NCBI RefSeq assembly: GCF_943193095.1
Contig: NZ_CALPCV010000001.1
Location: 62,001-126,000 of the forward strand
DNA from: Parasutterella muris
GTDB lineage: Bacteria > Pseudomonadota > Gammaproteobacteria > Burkholderiales > Burkholderiaceae_F
Reading direction: 5' to 3'
Length of the DNA stretch: 64,000 nt
Shown here: positions 48,963 to 57,815 of the stretch, in pieces
How the letters are laid out: each line of letters opens with the position of its first letter
How positions within the stretch are numbered: position 1 is the first letter of the stretch
Notes under the pieces: model-generated
The model's database searches: none
Seen by the model: the letters and a program-made list of their open reading frames with translations, nothing else
What the model was told of the DNA's origin: nothing
Program-made: the position numbers and the translations under genes

Positions 48963-51632
48963 CTAATTCGAGTCAGCAGACGTATCCAGAACAAACAGAT
49001 CCACATGCGGATCGTTCTCGTCAGTTTCTCTGCGATAGCCGCGCTTGCCCATCATATAGGCCATGCTGTCGTTGCCTTTGAGCACATATCCGATGAGTGA
49101 ACGAACGCCCCGAGCCCTTGCTTCAGCCTCAAGTTCTGACATCAGAGCAGAGGCGATGCCTTGCCCCTGTTTATCTTCTCGGACAGAGATTCCGAATTCT
49201 GCATCCTCTCCGTTCGGAAGCAAAGAGAAGCGCGCCTCAGCGACGACTTCGTCTCTGTCCTGTTTGTTTTCCAGTGCAAGAATTGAGAACGTTCTGTCCG
49301 GGTCGTAACTGAGCGAGGATGCGGCAGCGATTTCCAGGGAAGTGTTCGCGCTGTGGAATCGAAGTCGGCGGCTGTTGTCCGAAAGCGAGGTCAGGTAGCT
49401 TAAGAAAGCCTCTTTATTTGCCAAGGAGGCGGAGCAGAACTTCAGGAGTCCGAATCTGCCGGTTTCTTTTTTCTCAGTCGGGCGCCGGTAAGGCAGAATG
49501 AGATGAGAAGCCTTTTCGTCAGAGCGAAGCTCGTCGGAGCCGATGACACAAAGAGCATCGAGCACGATGGCATCGCTTTGTCCGCACAGCAGAGGGTCAA
49601 TTTCTATGGACCGGAGTGCGGGAATTTCCACTGCCAGTTCAGAAAGTCTGATCAGGATACGAATAATCGCTTCGGTATCACAGCTGCCTAAGCCCTTATA
49701 TGCGCCGAGCAAGGTTTTGAAAGGTTCCTGCGCGATCATCCGCTTCGCATCATTCAGCGACAGCGGAACAAAACTGAAGACACTTGCGCCGCAGATCGGT
49801 CCGTAGAGGCCTCCGACCTGCAGGTAAACGATCGGGCCGAAGTGCCGAGTGATCTTCAAGCCGACTTTAAGTTCTCGCTTATTGTTTGTGTCTAATGTTT
49901 TTTGGAGGAAGACGCCGAAGCGCTCCTCCGCGCTGAACATTGAGGCCACTCGTTCTTTAAGGCTTTTCCAAGCGTTTTTGAGCTCTCGTTCGCTGCGCAC
50001 GCCGAGTATGACGCCGCCCGCTTCGCTCTTTGACACGAGGCCGTCCATTCGAAGTTTCACTGCAAGCGGAAAGCCCAAGGCTTTGGACGCTTCAATGGCT
50101 TCTCCAAGGGAGCCGGCGGAAATGCCGGCCGTCGTTTCAATTCCGATACTCGCGAGCAGTTTTTTCGCTTCTTCCTCGTAGAGAAGGCGATGGTTCTGAG
50201 AGACCGCTGTGCGCACGATTTTCCTCGCGCCTTCGAAGTCCTCACTTTTAATCGGCTTGACGGAGAAGGTGCCGAAAAGGCTGTCCTGCTTTGACTGTCG
50301 GTACTCGCTAAGGAGTCTCAGGGCGATGCAGGCGCCTCTCATATCGGAGACGGCAGGAATTCCCGCCGCACGAAGTTTTTGGATCGCGGGCATATTAATT
50401 TCCGCGCCGATCCAGGTCATGATGAACGGCTTGCGGGATTTTTCGACAGTCGAGATGATGAGATCCGTAAACTCCTCAGGGTTGAAAGCCGGTGTAATCA
50501 CAATACCTGCGATCATGCCGCCGCACTGAGGCAGCGATAGGAGCAGCCGGATGATTTCCGCGGTTTCGGAAGCCGAAGCGCCGAGACCGACATTGATCGG
50601 ATTCGCAAACGGGAAAGAAACATGGAAATCGTCACGGAGCTTTTGGGCGGTATCGCTGTCGATGGACGCAGATTTAAGTCCGTTTCGATAGGCGTGATCC
50701 GCCAAAAGCGAGTCCAGGCCCTTGCTGTTGACGAGGCCGAATAAGGTGTCCTGAGTTAGCTCACGTCCGGCCGTGAAGACTTGAATTGCGTAATTGAGTT
50801 CCCGTAATGAATTGACCAGCAATACGCCGGAGCGGCGCAGTGCCTCTTCCATCACTCCGTCTTCATCTTCTCTGGCACCGCTGTTGTTGATCACAATATC
50901 GGCCGATCCCGCAGTTTGACCTCCCTTGAGCAGGATGACCGGTTTTTTCTGCGATGCGGCTCGTATAGCGGACAGCAGTTTTCTCGGTTCGGAGAACGAT
51001 TCCAGGTAAAGGGCGATGCATTTGGTCGCATTGTCGTGCGCCAGCATATCGATGTAATCAGCCGCGCTTAAAGTGCGCTCTAAACCGGGGTCTATTACGA
51101 AAGAGAAGCCGTCTGTGATGTTCATCATGCAGCAGGAGAGACCGGGCGACTGGCTGACGAGTCCCACGGAGCCGGCTGTCGGCATCTGAGGGAAAAAGGA
51201 TGCGTTGATTCCGGCTCTCGGACAGATAAAGCCGAGGGACTGGGGGCCAATAATTTTGATTCCCGAGGCCGCGGTTTCATCGATCAGTCGGGTGATTTCG
51301 TCGGTCAGCTCTGATTTTGAGAATCCTCCGCAGAGCATAATGAAGCGGCAGTTTTTCTCTACAGCCTGCGGGATGGCTTTCAGATAAGTTTCAGGTGGCG
51401 AGACGATAATGACCAGGTCGGCATCAGAGCGGATCTGAGTCACGGACGAGTAGCAGCGTGCGCTGCCGATCTTCTTATATTTCGGATTGACGGCGTACAG
51501 TTTGGCTTTCGGCGACGCTGCCTGAAGATTGTTCCAGATCAGGGTCCCGTAACTGCCTTCCCGCTCACTGGCTCCGATGACGACAATGTTTTTCGGGTTG
51601 AGCAGACTGTTTAAATAGTGACTGAAATCCAT
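48963..51632 (-). CDS. Pat-like protein acetyltransferase (ADP-forming acyl-CoA synthetase domains fused to GNAT)
   Basis: 889 residues. CoA-binding Rossmann domain (about 10-110, starting NPKNIVVIGASER), succinyl-CoA-ligase-like domains to about 440, ATP-grasp domain (about 475-700) and a C-terminal GNAT acetyltransferase (about 725-885, with GISVREDKQGQGIASALM as the acetyl-CoA loop). This is the layout of Salmonella Pat/E. coli PatZ, which acetylates lysines such as that of acetyl-CoA synthetase. Near residue 249 the motif reads INNSGA where active synthetases have a phosphorylatable His, so synthetase activity is probably lost. Targets are unknown. Confidence 0.88.
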   Translation of the reverse strand: MDFSHYLNSLLNPKNIVVIGASEREGSYGTLIWNNLQAASPKAKLYAVNPKYKKIGSARCYSSVTQIRSDADLVIIVSPPETYLKAIPQAVEKNCRFIMLCGGFSKSELTDEITRLIDETAASGIKIIGPQSLGFICPRAGINASFFPQMPTAGSVGLVSQSPGLSCCMMNITDGFSFVIDPGLERTLSAADYIDMLAHDNATKCIALYLESFSEPRKLLSAIRAASQKKPVILLKGGQTAGSADIVINNSGAREDEDGVMEEALRRSGVLLVNSLRELNYAIQVFTAGRELTQDTLFGLVNSKGLDSLLADHAYRNGLKSASIDSDTAQKLRDDFHVSFPFANPINVGLGASASETAEIIRLLLSLPQCGGMIAGIVITPAFNPEEFTDLIISTVEKSRKPFIMTWIGAEINMPAIQKLRAAGIPAVSDMRGACIALRLLSEYRQSKQDSLFGTFSVKPIKSEDFEGARKIVRTAVSQNHRLLYEEEAKKLLASIGIETTAGISAGSLGEAIEASKALGFPLAVKLRMDGLVSKSEAGGVILGVRSERELKNAWKSLKERVASMFSAEERFGVFLQKTLDTNNKRELKVGLKITRHFGPIVYLQVGGLYGPICGASVFSFVPLSLNDAKRMIAQEPFKTLLGAYKGLGSCDTEAIIRILIRLSELAVEIPALRSIEIDPLLCGQSDAIVLDALCVIGSDELRSDEKASHLILPYRRPTEKKETGRFGLLKFCSASLANKEAFLSYLTSLSDNSRRLRFHSANTSLEIAAASSLSYDPDRTFSILALENKQDRDEVVAEARFSLLPNGEDAEFGISVREDKQGQGIASALMSELEAEARARGVRSLIGYVLKGNDSMAYMMGKRGYRRETDENDPHVDLFVLDTSADSN

Positions 51633-51682
51633 TTTAATGAGCTCTCTAGGCGCAGACTATTCGGACTAATTTACCGCAGGGC

Positions 51683-51706
51683 GCGTTAATTCTCAGAAAT
51701 TAACGC
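51683..51706. promoter_or_regulatory. Perfect inverted repeat between divergent pat-like and mtnA genes
   Basis: Nine-base arms GCGTTAATT and AATTAACGC separated by six bases. It lies 51 bases upstream of the acetyltransferase start and 69 upstream of mtnA. A second short palindrome, CCGATATTCGG, follows at about 51714-51724, and a -10-like TACAAT is at 51733-51738. The length and symmetry suit a dimeric repressor or activator site; a hairpin in one transcript is the alternative. Confidence 0.45.
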
Positions 51707-51774
51707 ATCAGTTTCCGATATTCGGATATCTTTACAATTTTACTGATTCATGACGAAAACATTCGGAGAAAGGC

Positions 51775-52869
51775 ATGTTTGAGCTTAGCCAGCCGCTCGA
51801 GCGGGAGACAATCCGCATAAATTCAGTTAATCGGAGCGTTGAAATTCTGGATCAGCGAGCGCTTCCGCATTGCGTCGCGGTCCTCTCTCTGCAGAACGAG
51901 GAGCAGGCCTGTGAGGCGATTCGCAGTATGGCGGTTCGGGGCGCGCCGCTGATCGGCATCACCGGGGCCGCCGCGATGGCGCTCGCCTGCAGCAAAGACT
52001 CTTCGAATAAGGCGCTGAATGAAGCGGCCGAAAGGGTTAAATCTGCCCGGCCGACTGCAGTCAATCTTGCCTGGGCGGTAGATAAGGTTTTGCAAGCGCT
52101 TCTTTCTCTGCCTGCTTCTCAAAGGGAAGCGGCCGCGTGGGATTCAGCGGAAAGTATTCTTGAGCAGGAGCGCCGGATGAGTTTGAAAATCGGCAAATAT
52201 GCCTTAGGCATTATCGAAGCGCTTTATCGAAAGCTCGGTCGTCCGGTTCGGCTTTTGACGCACTGCAACGCAGGCGCTCTGGCGACGGTCGGGCCGGGAA
52301 CTGCGACTGCGGGTTTTTATGCGGCGCATCAGAAAGGCATACCGATTGAAGTTTACGCAGATGAGACCCGACCGAGACTTCAGGGCGCCATGACCGCTTG
52401 GGAATTATGCAGTTGCGGCGTACCGGTCAGTCTGATTGCGGACAATGCGGGCGGGCACTTAATGCGCGAAGGGCTTATTGACGCGGTTTTTGTCGGCGCA
52501 GATCGAATCGCAGCAAACGGAGATACGGCCAATAAGATCGGGACGTATCTCAAAGCGCTCAGTGCGGCGGACAACAATATTCCTTTTTACGTTGCGGCTC
52601 CGGTTTCGACATTTGACGCGTCGCTGAAAGACGGAAGCGGGATCCCAATCGAGGAAAGAAGCGGAGATGAAATCCGGCGCGTTTACGGCGCAGATGAGAA
52701 TGGTCTTCCTGCTTCGGTGTTCATTACAAGCCGCTCGCAGAAAGTTATGAATCCCGGTTTTGATGTAACGCCCTCGCGGCTGATTACTGCATTTGTGACG
52801 GATCAGGGAGTTTTTGCAGCCAATGAGCTTGAAGAAATATGGAAGGACGGAAAAGATGCCGAGCAATAA
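51775..52869 (+). CDS. mtnA: S-methyl-5-thioribose-1-phosphate isomerase MtnA
   Basis: Isomerises 5-methylthioribose 1-phosphate to the ribulose form in methylthioadenosine salvage. 364 residues. Catalytic Cys164 in LTHCNAGALAT and Asp243 in GADRIAANGDTANKIGTY are present, along with SMAVRGAPLIG (51-61). GGAG lies about nine bases before the ATG. It overlaps the following aldolase gene by 14 bases. The kinase mtnK and phosphorylase mtnP, which would feed it, are not adjacent. Confidence 0.94.
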   Translation: MFELSQPLERETIRINSVNRSVEILDQRALPHCVAVLSLQNEEQACEAIRSMAVRGAPLIGITGAAAMALACSKDSSNKALNEAAERVKSARPTAVNLAWAVDKVLQALLSLPASQREAAAWDSAESILEQERRMSLKIGKYALGIIEALYRKLGRPVRLLTHCNAGALATVGPGTATAGFYAAHQKGIPIEVYADETRPRLQGAMTAWELCSCGVPVSLIADNAGGHLMREGLIDAVFVGADRIAANGDTANKIGTYLKALSAADNNIPFYVAAPVSTFDASLKDGSGIPIEERSGDEIRRVYGADENGLPASVFITSRSQKVMNPGFDVTPSRLITAFVTDQGVFAANELEEIWKDGKDAEQ

Positions 52870-53527
52870 AAAACTGCGCCGTATGGTGATTGAGTGTTCA
52901 AGACGCCTAGCTCACGAGGGGCTGAACATCAACAGCAGCGGGAATTTCTCTATCCGAACAGTTTCAGAAGAGGGAGAAGGATTTCTGATTACGCCGAGCG
53001 GCATGAGCTACGACTGTCTGAAGCCCAAAGATATATGCTTTGTCCGCCTGTCTGACGGCTGCTCATTCGGCTTTCGCGAACCTTCGTCGGAGTGGCGTCT
53101 TCACTCGGAAATTTACCTTGCTCGTCCTGAGCTGCGAGCCATTGCGCACACACATTCGCCGTTTGCGGCGGTGCTTTCCTGTCGTGATGAAAGCATTCCT
53201 CCGTTTACTTATATGACGGCGGTGAGCAGAACTGAAAGCATTCCGTGTGCGCCGTATGCGACATTTGGTTCAGAGGCGCTCGCCGAGGGCTGCGTGAAGA
53301 CACTGGGCGAGAGCGGCAGAGCCTGTCTTCTGAGTCACCACGGAGCAGTCGCCTGCGGGGCCAATGCGAAAGAGGCAGAAGGGCTGGCTCGGGAAATCGA
53401 AAATTTGGCCCGAATGTGGGCTGAAATACAGAAGCTTGGCGGCTGTAAGTTATTAGACTCCGCTGAGATGAAAAAAGTTCTGAAAAAGTTTGAGAATTAT
53501 GGCCAAAGAAGCAGAAATAATCAGTGA
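52856..53527 (+). CDS. Class II aldolase/adducin family protein (possible methylthioribulose-1-P aldolase or dehydratase)
   Basis: 223 residues from ATG at 52856, which has AAGGACGGA upstream inside mtnA. The catalytic set of fuculose-phosphate-type aldolases is intact: Glu79 in SSEWRLH, the zinc ligands His98 and His100 in AHTHSP, and His162 in SHHGAVACG. Being coupled to mtnA, it most likely acts on 5-methylthioribulose 1-phosphate or its deoxy analogue. It could be an aldolase giving dihydroxyacetone phosphate (Ald2 type) or a dehydratase (MtnB). No later methionine-salvage genes (mtnC, mtnD) are present, which favours the aldolase. Confidence 0.82.
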   Translation: MPSNKKLRRMVIECSRRLAHEGLNINSSGNFSIRTVSEEGEGFLITPSGMSYDCLKPKDICFVRLSDGCSFGFREPSSEWRLHSEIYLARPELRAIAHTHSPFAAVLSCRDESIPPFTYMTAVSRTESIPCAPYATFGSEALAEGCVKTLGESGRACLLSHHGAVACGANAKEAEGLAREIENLARMWAEIQKLGGCKLLDSAEMKKVLKKFENYGQRSRNNQ

Positions 53528-53762
53528 ACAGCGTAAAGGTCTGTGGCGAAAGCCGGACGGCTCTCCCGTATCCTGTACGGAAAAAATAAAAGTCATGGAT
53601 GAGAATTACGAGGAAATCTCGGAGATGCTTAGAGAAGCGCTGGACGATGCCGTTCTGATGGGCTGTTCGGAGAAGGCTTTTAAAGCGGTTTATTTAGGCT
53701 TTTTGAATCAGCTGCATTCGAACTATCCGGAGCAGACCGAAGAGTCAGACGAGGAGAAGTAA
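53499..53762 (+). CDS. Small uncharacterised protein in the mtnA-aldolase unit
   Basis: 87 residues from ATG at 53499, inside the end of the aldolase gene. The N-terminus is polar; a helix-rich core (MDENYEEISEMLREALDDAVLMGCSEKAFKAVY, given here as its two halves) runs about 34-66, and the end is acidic (EESDEEK). No domain was recognised. Similar short proteins, as I recall them, occur in Burkholderiales near class II aldolase genes, but the role is unknown. The lipoprotein gene follows within five bases. Confidence 0.65.
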   Translation: MAKEAEIISEQRKGLWRKPDGSPVSCTEKIKVMDENYEEISEMLREALDDAVLMGCSEKAFKAVYLGFLNQLHSNYPEQTEESDEEK

Positions 53763-53767
53763 CAGTG

Positions 53768-54271
53768 ATGAATTATTTGAGAATCTTTTTGGGTGCGCTC
53801 GCGATCGTTTTTCTTTCGGCGTGCGCGCATCCTGACCTGATCAAGATGAACGACACCTATGATCACACGGTTTCCGAGCTTGGCAAACCGGATTCGGAGG
53901 TGACGCTCGCGGACGGGTCAAAACGCGTTGTGTATTCGATGCAGCCGATGGAACAGAGGTCTTACCTGATGATTTTTGATCCGCAGGGACATCTGGTATT
54001 CAAAGATCAGCTGCTGCAGCAGAAGTACTTCAATCAGATCAAGCCGAAAGTGATGGACAGCGAAGACATTTACGTCATGTTCGGCCGGCCCTGCGAAACA
54101 TGGCACTACAAGCTGCTTGGCGAACACACCTACATGTATCGTTATCAGGATGAAGCCGGCTTTCCAATGGCACTGTGGGTTGATTTTGACGACAAGGATG
54201 ATAAGGTGCTTCGCTATGTGCTGAGTATCGATCCTTGGTCTCAGCGGGATTCGGATTGGGATCTGAACTAA
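53768..54271 (+). CDS. Putative outer-envelope lipoprotein
   Basis: 167 residues from ATG at 53768 (GTG at 53765 is also possible). A type II signal ends in the lipobox LSAC, giving Cys19 as lipid attachment site. The mature part is a small soluble domain with several Tyr and acidic residues and no recognised family. Its opening, DTYDHTVSELGKPDSEV, recalls SmpA/BamE-like small lipoproteins, but the match is weak. It sits last in the mtnA run before sotB. Confidence 0.75.
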   Translation: MNYLRIFLGALAIVFLSACAHPDLIKMNDTYDHTVSELGKPDSEVTLADGSKRVVYSMQPMEQRSYLMIFDPQGHLVFKDQLLQQKYFNQIKPKVMDSEDIYVMFGRPCETWHYKLLGEHTYMYRYQDEAGFPMALWVDFDDKDDKVLRYVLSIDPWSQRDSDWDLN

Positions 54272-54292
54272 TGGAATAAAGCAGAGCTAAGC

Positions 54293-55495
54293 ATGTCTGC
54301 ACCACAGAGACACAAGTTCGGACTGCAGGCCTGGCTTCCGACGATCGGACTGGCATTTGCGGCGTTTGTTTTCAATACTTCTGAGTTTCTTCCGGTCGGG
54401 CTGCTGCCCAATATTGCGGAGTCGATCGGAGAGTCGGTATCCAAGACGGGTCTGATCATTACGGTTTATGCCTGGGTGGTTTCACTTCTGTCGCTTCCGC
54501 TGACGATCGTCACGGCAAAGCTGGAGAGAAGAAAGCTTCTGCTATGGCTGATTTTTATCTTCGCGCTGAGCCATTTTCTAGTTTTATGGGCCGATACCTT
54601 TGAGAAGCTGATGGGTGCGCGAATTTGCGTGGCTGTAACGCACTCCGTCTTTTGGTCGATTATGACGCCGCTCGCGGCGCGCGTGGCGCCCTTTGGACGG
54701 CAGTCGCTCGGGCTGGCGATGGTCATGGGCGGCACGATTGTCGCGACAGTTATGGGCGTACCGCTGGGTACCAGACTCGGACAAATTGTCGGGTGGCAGG
54801 GCGCGTTCTTTATCATCGGTCTGGCTGCGGCTGTGATCTGGCTTGTGATTTACTTTGTGCTGCCCGTTTGCGAAAGCAACCGGGCCGGTTCTCTCAAGAG
54901 CCTTCCGGATCTTCTCCGCAGGCCTGCTCTGGTACAGCTGTATCTGCTGACACTGGTGGTCATTCTCGGTCAGTTTACGGTTTACTCCTATATCAGCCCG
55001 ATTCTCACGACGGTCACCGGTATGGCTGAATCTGAGACGGTTACGGTCCTTTTCGTATTCGGTATTTCGGGGATTATCGGGACGATTTTGAGCACCCGGT
55101 CGCTGGATAAGCATTACTCTATGGCGCTTCTTGTGCCGCTGATCCTCTTGACGCTGTGTCTGGGGTTCTTTGTCCTTTCGATGCGGCAGACATGGACGAT
55201 GTATGTATTGGTTGTCGTTTGGGGCGCCTGTATCAGTGCGGTGGGCATGGCCTTTCAGACGCTGCTTCTGAACACCGCGCGAGACGCGGCTGACGTTGCT
55301 ACATCCATGTTTTCAGGGATCTTCAATATTGGCATTGGCGGCGGCGCGTTTATCGGAAGCAAGGTTTCCGTGGCTTTGGGTTTTGCAGCGGTTCCTTATG
55401 TGGGTGCGGGTCTCGTCGGAGTCTGCGCACTTGCATGCAGCCTGATTTTCTGTTTTACCGGTTCAGCGGTATTGGGCGCAAAACATCGTTCATAA
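54293..55495 (+). CDS. sotB: Major facilitator efflux transporter SotB
   Basis: 400 residues with 12 predicted membrane helices. Close to E. coli SotB, an exporter of arabinose, IPTG and other sugars. Shared segments are FNTSEFLPVGLLPNIA (about 23-38), VYAWVVSLLSLPL with ERRKLLLW, the motif C-like MGVPLGTRLGQIVGWQGAFF, GSLKSLPDLLRRPAL and DVATSMFSGIFNIGIGGGA. The substrate in this organism is unknown. Confidence 0.92.
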   Translation: MSAPQRHKFGLQAWLPTIGLAFAAFVFNTSEFLPVGLLPNIAESIGESVSKTGLIITVYAWVVSLLSLPLTIVTAKLERRKLLLWLIFIFALSHFLVLWADTFEKLMGARICVAVTHSVFWSIMTPLAARVAPFGRQSLGLAMVMGGTIVATVMGVPLGTRLGQIVGWQGAFFIIGLAAAVIWLVIYFVLPVCESNRAGSLKSLPDLLRRPALVQLYLLTLVVILGQFTVYSYISPILTTVTGMAESETVTVLFVFGISGIIGTILSTRSLDKHYSMALLVPLILLTLCLGFFVLSMRQTWTMYVLVVVWGACISAVGMAFQTLLLNTARDAADVATSMFSGIFNIGIGGGAFIGSKVSVALGFAAVPYVGAGLVGVCALACSLIFCFTGSAVLGAKHRS

Positions 55496-55531
55496 AAATA
55501 GAAAACCGCCCCAAAAGCGGCGGTTTTCTCA
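55496..55531. terminator. Bidirectional terminator between sotB and aspS
   Basis: Ten-base perfect stem GAAAACCGCC (55501-55510) with GGCGGTTTTC (55519-55528), with T-rich tails on both strands. A second perfect hairpin, GCGGGAGC/GCTCCCGC (55543-55561), lies between it and the aspS stop. Confidence 0.85.
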
Positions 55532-55570
55532 AAGTTAAGCAGGCGGGAGCAGAGCTCCCGCTTTTGTTTA

Positions 55571-57364
55571 CTACTCGTGCTTGTGTTCGTTGCGCAAGCG
55601 GATGTGCAGTTCGCGCAGCTGTTTTTCGTCCACAGGAGACGGGGCCTGTGTCAGCAGGCACTGTGCTCTCTGAGTCTTCGGGAACGCGATTACGTCACGG
55701 ATCGAGTCTGCTCCGGTCATCATCGTTACGATACGATCGAGACCGAATGCGATACCGCCGTGCGGAGGCGCACCAAACTGGAGGACGTCAAGCAGGAAGC
55801 CGAACTTCTGACGAGCTTCTTCTGGACCGATCTTGAGCGCGGAGAAGACCTTGCTCTGAACGCCGGCCTTGTGAATACGGATAGAGCCGCCGCCGATTTC
55901 CCAGCCGTTCAGCACCATGTCGTAGGCTTTGGCGTAGCAGTTTTCGGGATCGCTTTCGAGTTTGTCCTCGTCGCCGTCCTTCGGACTGGTGAAGGGGTGG
56001 TGGCAGGCGACCCAGCGTTCTTCCTCTTCGTCATATTCGAACATCGGGAATTCAACAACCCAGAGAGGCTTCCAGCCTTCTTCGAACAGGCCGTGTGACT
56101 TGCCGAATTCGCTGTGGCCAACTTTCAGGCGAAGTGCGCCGAGAGAGTCGAAAACAATCTTCTTGCGGTCAGCGCCGAAGAAGATAACGTCGCCGTCCTG
56201 AGCGCTGGTTCTTTCGATGATGGCCTGGAGGATTTCGTCGGAAATATTCTTGACGATCGGGCTCTGAAGACCTTCACGTCCGGCTTTAACGTCATTGACT
56301 TTGATATAGGCGAGGCCTTTGGCACCGTAGATCTTGACAAACTCGGTGTAGCTGTCGATTTCGCTGCGGGGCATGGAAGCGCCGTGCGGAACGCGAAGGG
56401 CTATGACACGGCCGTCACGAAGTTCTGTAGCGGACTTAAAGACCTTGAAGTCAACATTGGTCATCAGGTCGGTCAGTTCGGTCAGCTTCATCTTGACGCG
56501 AAGGTCGGGCTTGTCCGAACCGTAGTTGTTCATTGCGTCGTTATAAAGCATGACGGGGAACGGATTGACCAGGTCAACATTAATCGTTTCCTTGAACACG
56601 TGACGGATCAGGTTTTCCATGATGTCACGGATTTCGAGTTCGTTAAGGAAGCTGGTTTCGATATCGACCTGTGTGAATTCAGGCTGACGGTCTGCTCTGA
56701 GGTCTTCGTCGCGGAAGCATTTAACGATCTGATAGTAGCGATCGAAGCCGGCGCACATCAGCATCTGTTTAAAGAGCTGAGGAGACTGCGGAAGAGCATA
56801 GAACTGGCCGTCATGAACACGGGAAGGGACGAGGTAGTCTCGAGCGCCTTCCGGAGTGCTCTTTGTCAGCATCGGAGTTTCGATATCGATGAAGCCGAGT
56901 TCGTCAAGGTGACGACGGAAGGCCATAGCGGCCTTGTAGCGAAGCTTCATGTTGCGCTGCATCGGCAGGCGGCGAAGGTCGAGAACTCGGTATGTGAGAC
57001 GAGTGGTTTCCGAAAGATTTTCATCGTCAAGCAGGAAGGGCGGAGGAGCGGAAGGATTGAGAATCTTCAGATCCTGAGCCAGAACTTCAACGGCGCCGGA
57101 AATGAGGTTTTCATTTCTGGTTCCTTCGGGGCGTGCGCGGACCAAACCGGTCACTTCAAGAACAAATTCGTTGCGGACTTTGTCGGCTGTTTCAAAAACT
57201 TCGGGTCGATCAGGGTCGCAAACGATCTGAACGAGACCTTCGCGGTCACGGAGGTCGATAAAGATAACTCCGCCGTGATCGCGGCGTCGGTGCGCCCAGC
57301 CGTAGAGGGTAACAGTCTGACCGATATATTTGTCGTCAATCAGACCGGAATATTGTGTACGCAT
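55571..57364 (-). CDS. aspS: Aspartyl-tRNA synthetase AspS
   Basis: Class IIb synthetase, 597 residues, bacterial type. An N-terminal anticodon-binding OB domain (YGWAHRRRDHGGVIFIDLRDREG, about 21-43, listed here as its core), class II motifs 2 (FRDEDLRADRQPEFTQVDIE) and 3 (GIAFGLDRIVTMMTG), and the inserted GAD domain (about 290-420) are present. Discriminating or not (Asp versus Asp/Asn) was not resolved. GGAG lies seven bases before the ATG. FmdB is upstream, a neighbour of aspS in many betaproteobacteria. Confidence 0.97.
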   Translation of the reverse strand: MRTQYSGLIDDKYIGQTVTLYGWAHRRRDHGGVIFIDLRDREGLVQIVCDPDRPEVFETADKVRNEFVLEVTGLVRARPEGTRNENLISGAVEVLAQDLKILNPSAPPPFLLDDENLSETTRLTYRVLDLRRLPMQRNMKLRYKAAMAFRRHLDELGFIDIETPMLTKSTPEGARDYLVPSRVHDGQFYALPQSPQLFKQMLMCAGFDRYYQIVKCFRDEDLRADRQPEFTQVDIETSFLNELEIRDIMENLIRHVFKETINVDLVNPFPVMLYNDAMNNYGSDKPDLRVKMKLTELTDLMTNVDFKVFKSATELRDGRVIALRVPHGASMPRSEIDSYTEFVKIYGAKGLAYIKVNDVKAGREGLQSPIVKNISDEILQAIIERTSAQDGDVIFFGADRKKIVFDSLGALRLKVGHSEFGKSHGLFEEGWKPLWVVEFPMFEYDEEEERWVACHHPFTSPKDGDEDKLESDPENCYAKAYDMVLNGWEIGGGSIRIHKAGVQSKVFSALKIGPEEARQKFGFLLDVLQFGAPPHGGIAFGLDRIVTMMTGADSIRDVIAFPKTQRAQCLLTQAPSPVDEKQLRELHIRLRNEHKHE

Positions 57365-57383
57365 TCAAAAACTCCGATAACTC

Positions 57384-57402
57384 AGGCATCACAGAGATGC
57401 CT
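57384..57402 (-). promoter_or_regulatory. Hairpin in the aspS 5' leader
   Basis: Perfect seven-base stem AGGCATC/GATGCCT with a five-base loop, 20 bases upstream of the aspS ATG on the minus strand. It may be a leader hairpin of the aspS transcript. There is no U-run directly after it, so a terminator is less likely. Confidence 0.35.
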
Positions 57403-57490
57403 AAAATGGTGATTGGTTAATTTTAAACAATGTGATTAGGAATATACGAAACCGGTGCAGGAAGATTCTTAAAGTGCCGAAGGCGGGGCC

Positions 57491-57736
57491 TTAGGAAGAT
57501 TTCTTTCCGCTGCTGTCGTCGCGTGCGTGCGAGGCTGGAAGTGCGGCAGAGGAGCCCCCTTTAAAGTCGGTTGCATACCAGCCTTTGCCTCTGAGCTCAA
57601 AGCCCGGAGCGGAGAGCTGTTTGACCAGGGTTTCTTTTCCGCAGTTAGGGCAGTGGGTCAGAGGAGCGTCAGAGTATTTCTGAAGAGCGTCCTTTGTGTA
57701 ACCGCAATTAGAACATTTATATGAATAAATAGGCAT
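57491..57736 (-). CDS. FmdB family zinc-ribbon protein
   Basis: 81 residues from ATG at 57736, the start that gives the family's N-terminus MPIYSYKCSNCGY; a longer frame to 57787 is unlikely. Two CxxC pairs, in KCSNCG (8-11) and HCPNCG (about 29-32), should bind one zinc. The tail is low-complexity (Ala/Ser/Lys). Probably a small regulatory or RNA-binding protein; the role is not established. The DUF502 gene often found between it and aspS is absent. Confidence 0.88.
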   Translation of the reverse strand: MPIYSYKCSNCGYTKDALQKYSDAPLTHCPNCGKETLVKQLSAPGFELRGKGWYATDFKGGSSAALPASHARDDSSGKKSS

Positions 57737-57815
57737 TTTTTGCTCGAACTGTCTCGTTACTAATTCGAATCGATCATTATGGCACATTCCGAGTAAAAGA
57801 CGGTTTTGTATGACA

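Noticed and set aside
56114..57412. Long open frame antisense to aspS (432 codons)
   Set aside because: Shadow of the unambiguous aspartyl-tRNA synthetase gene, with no independent signal.
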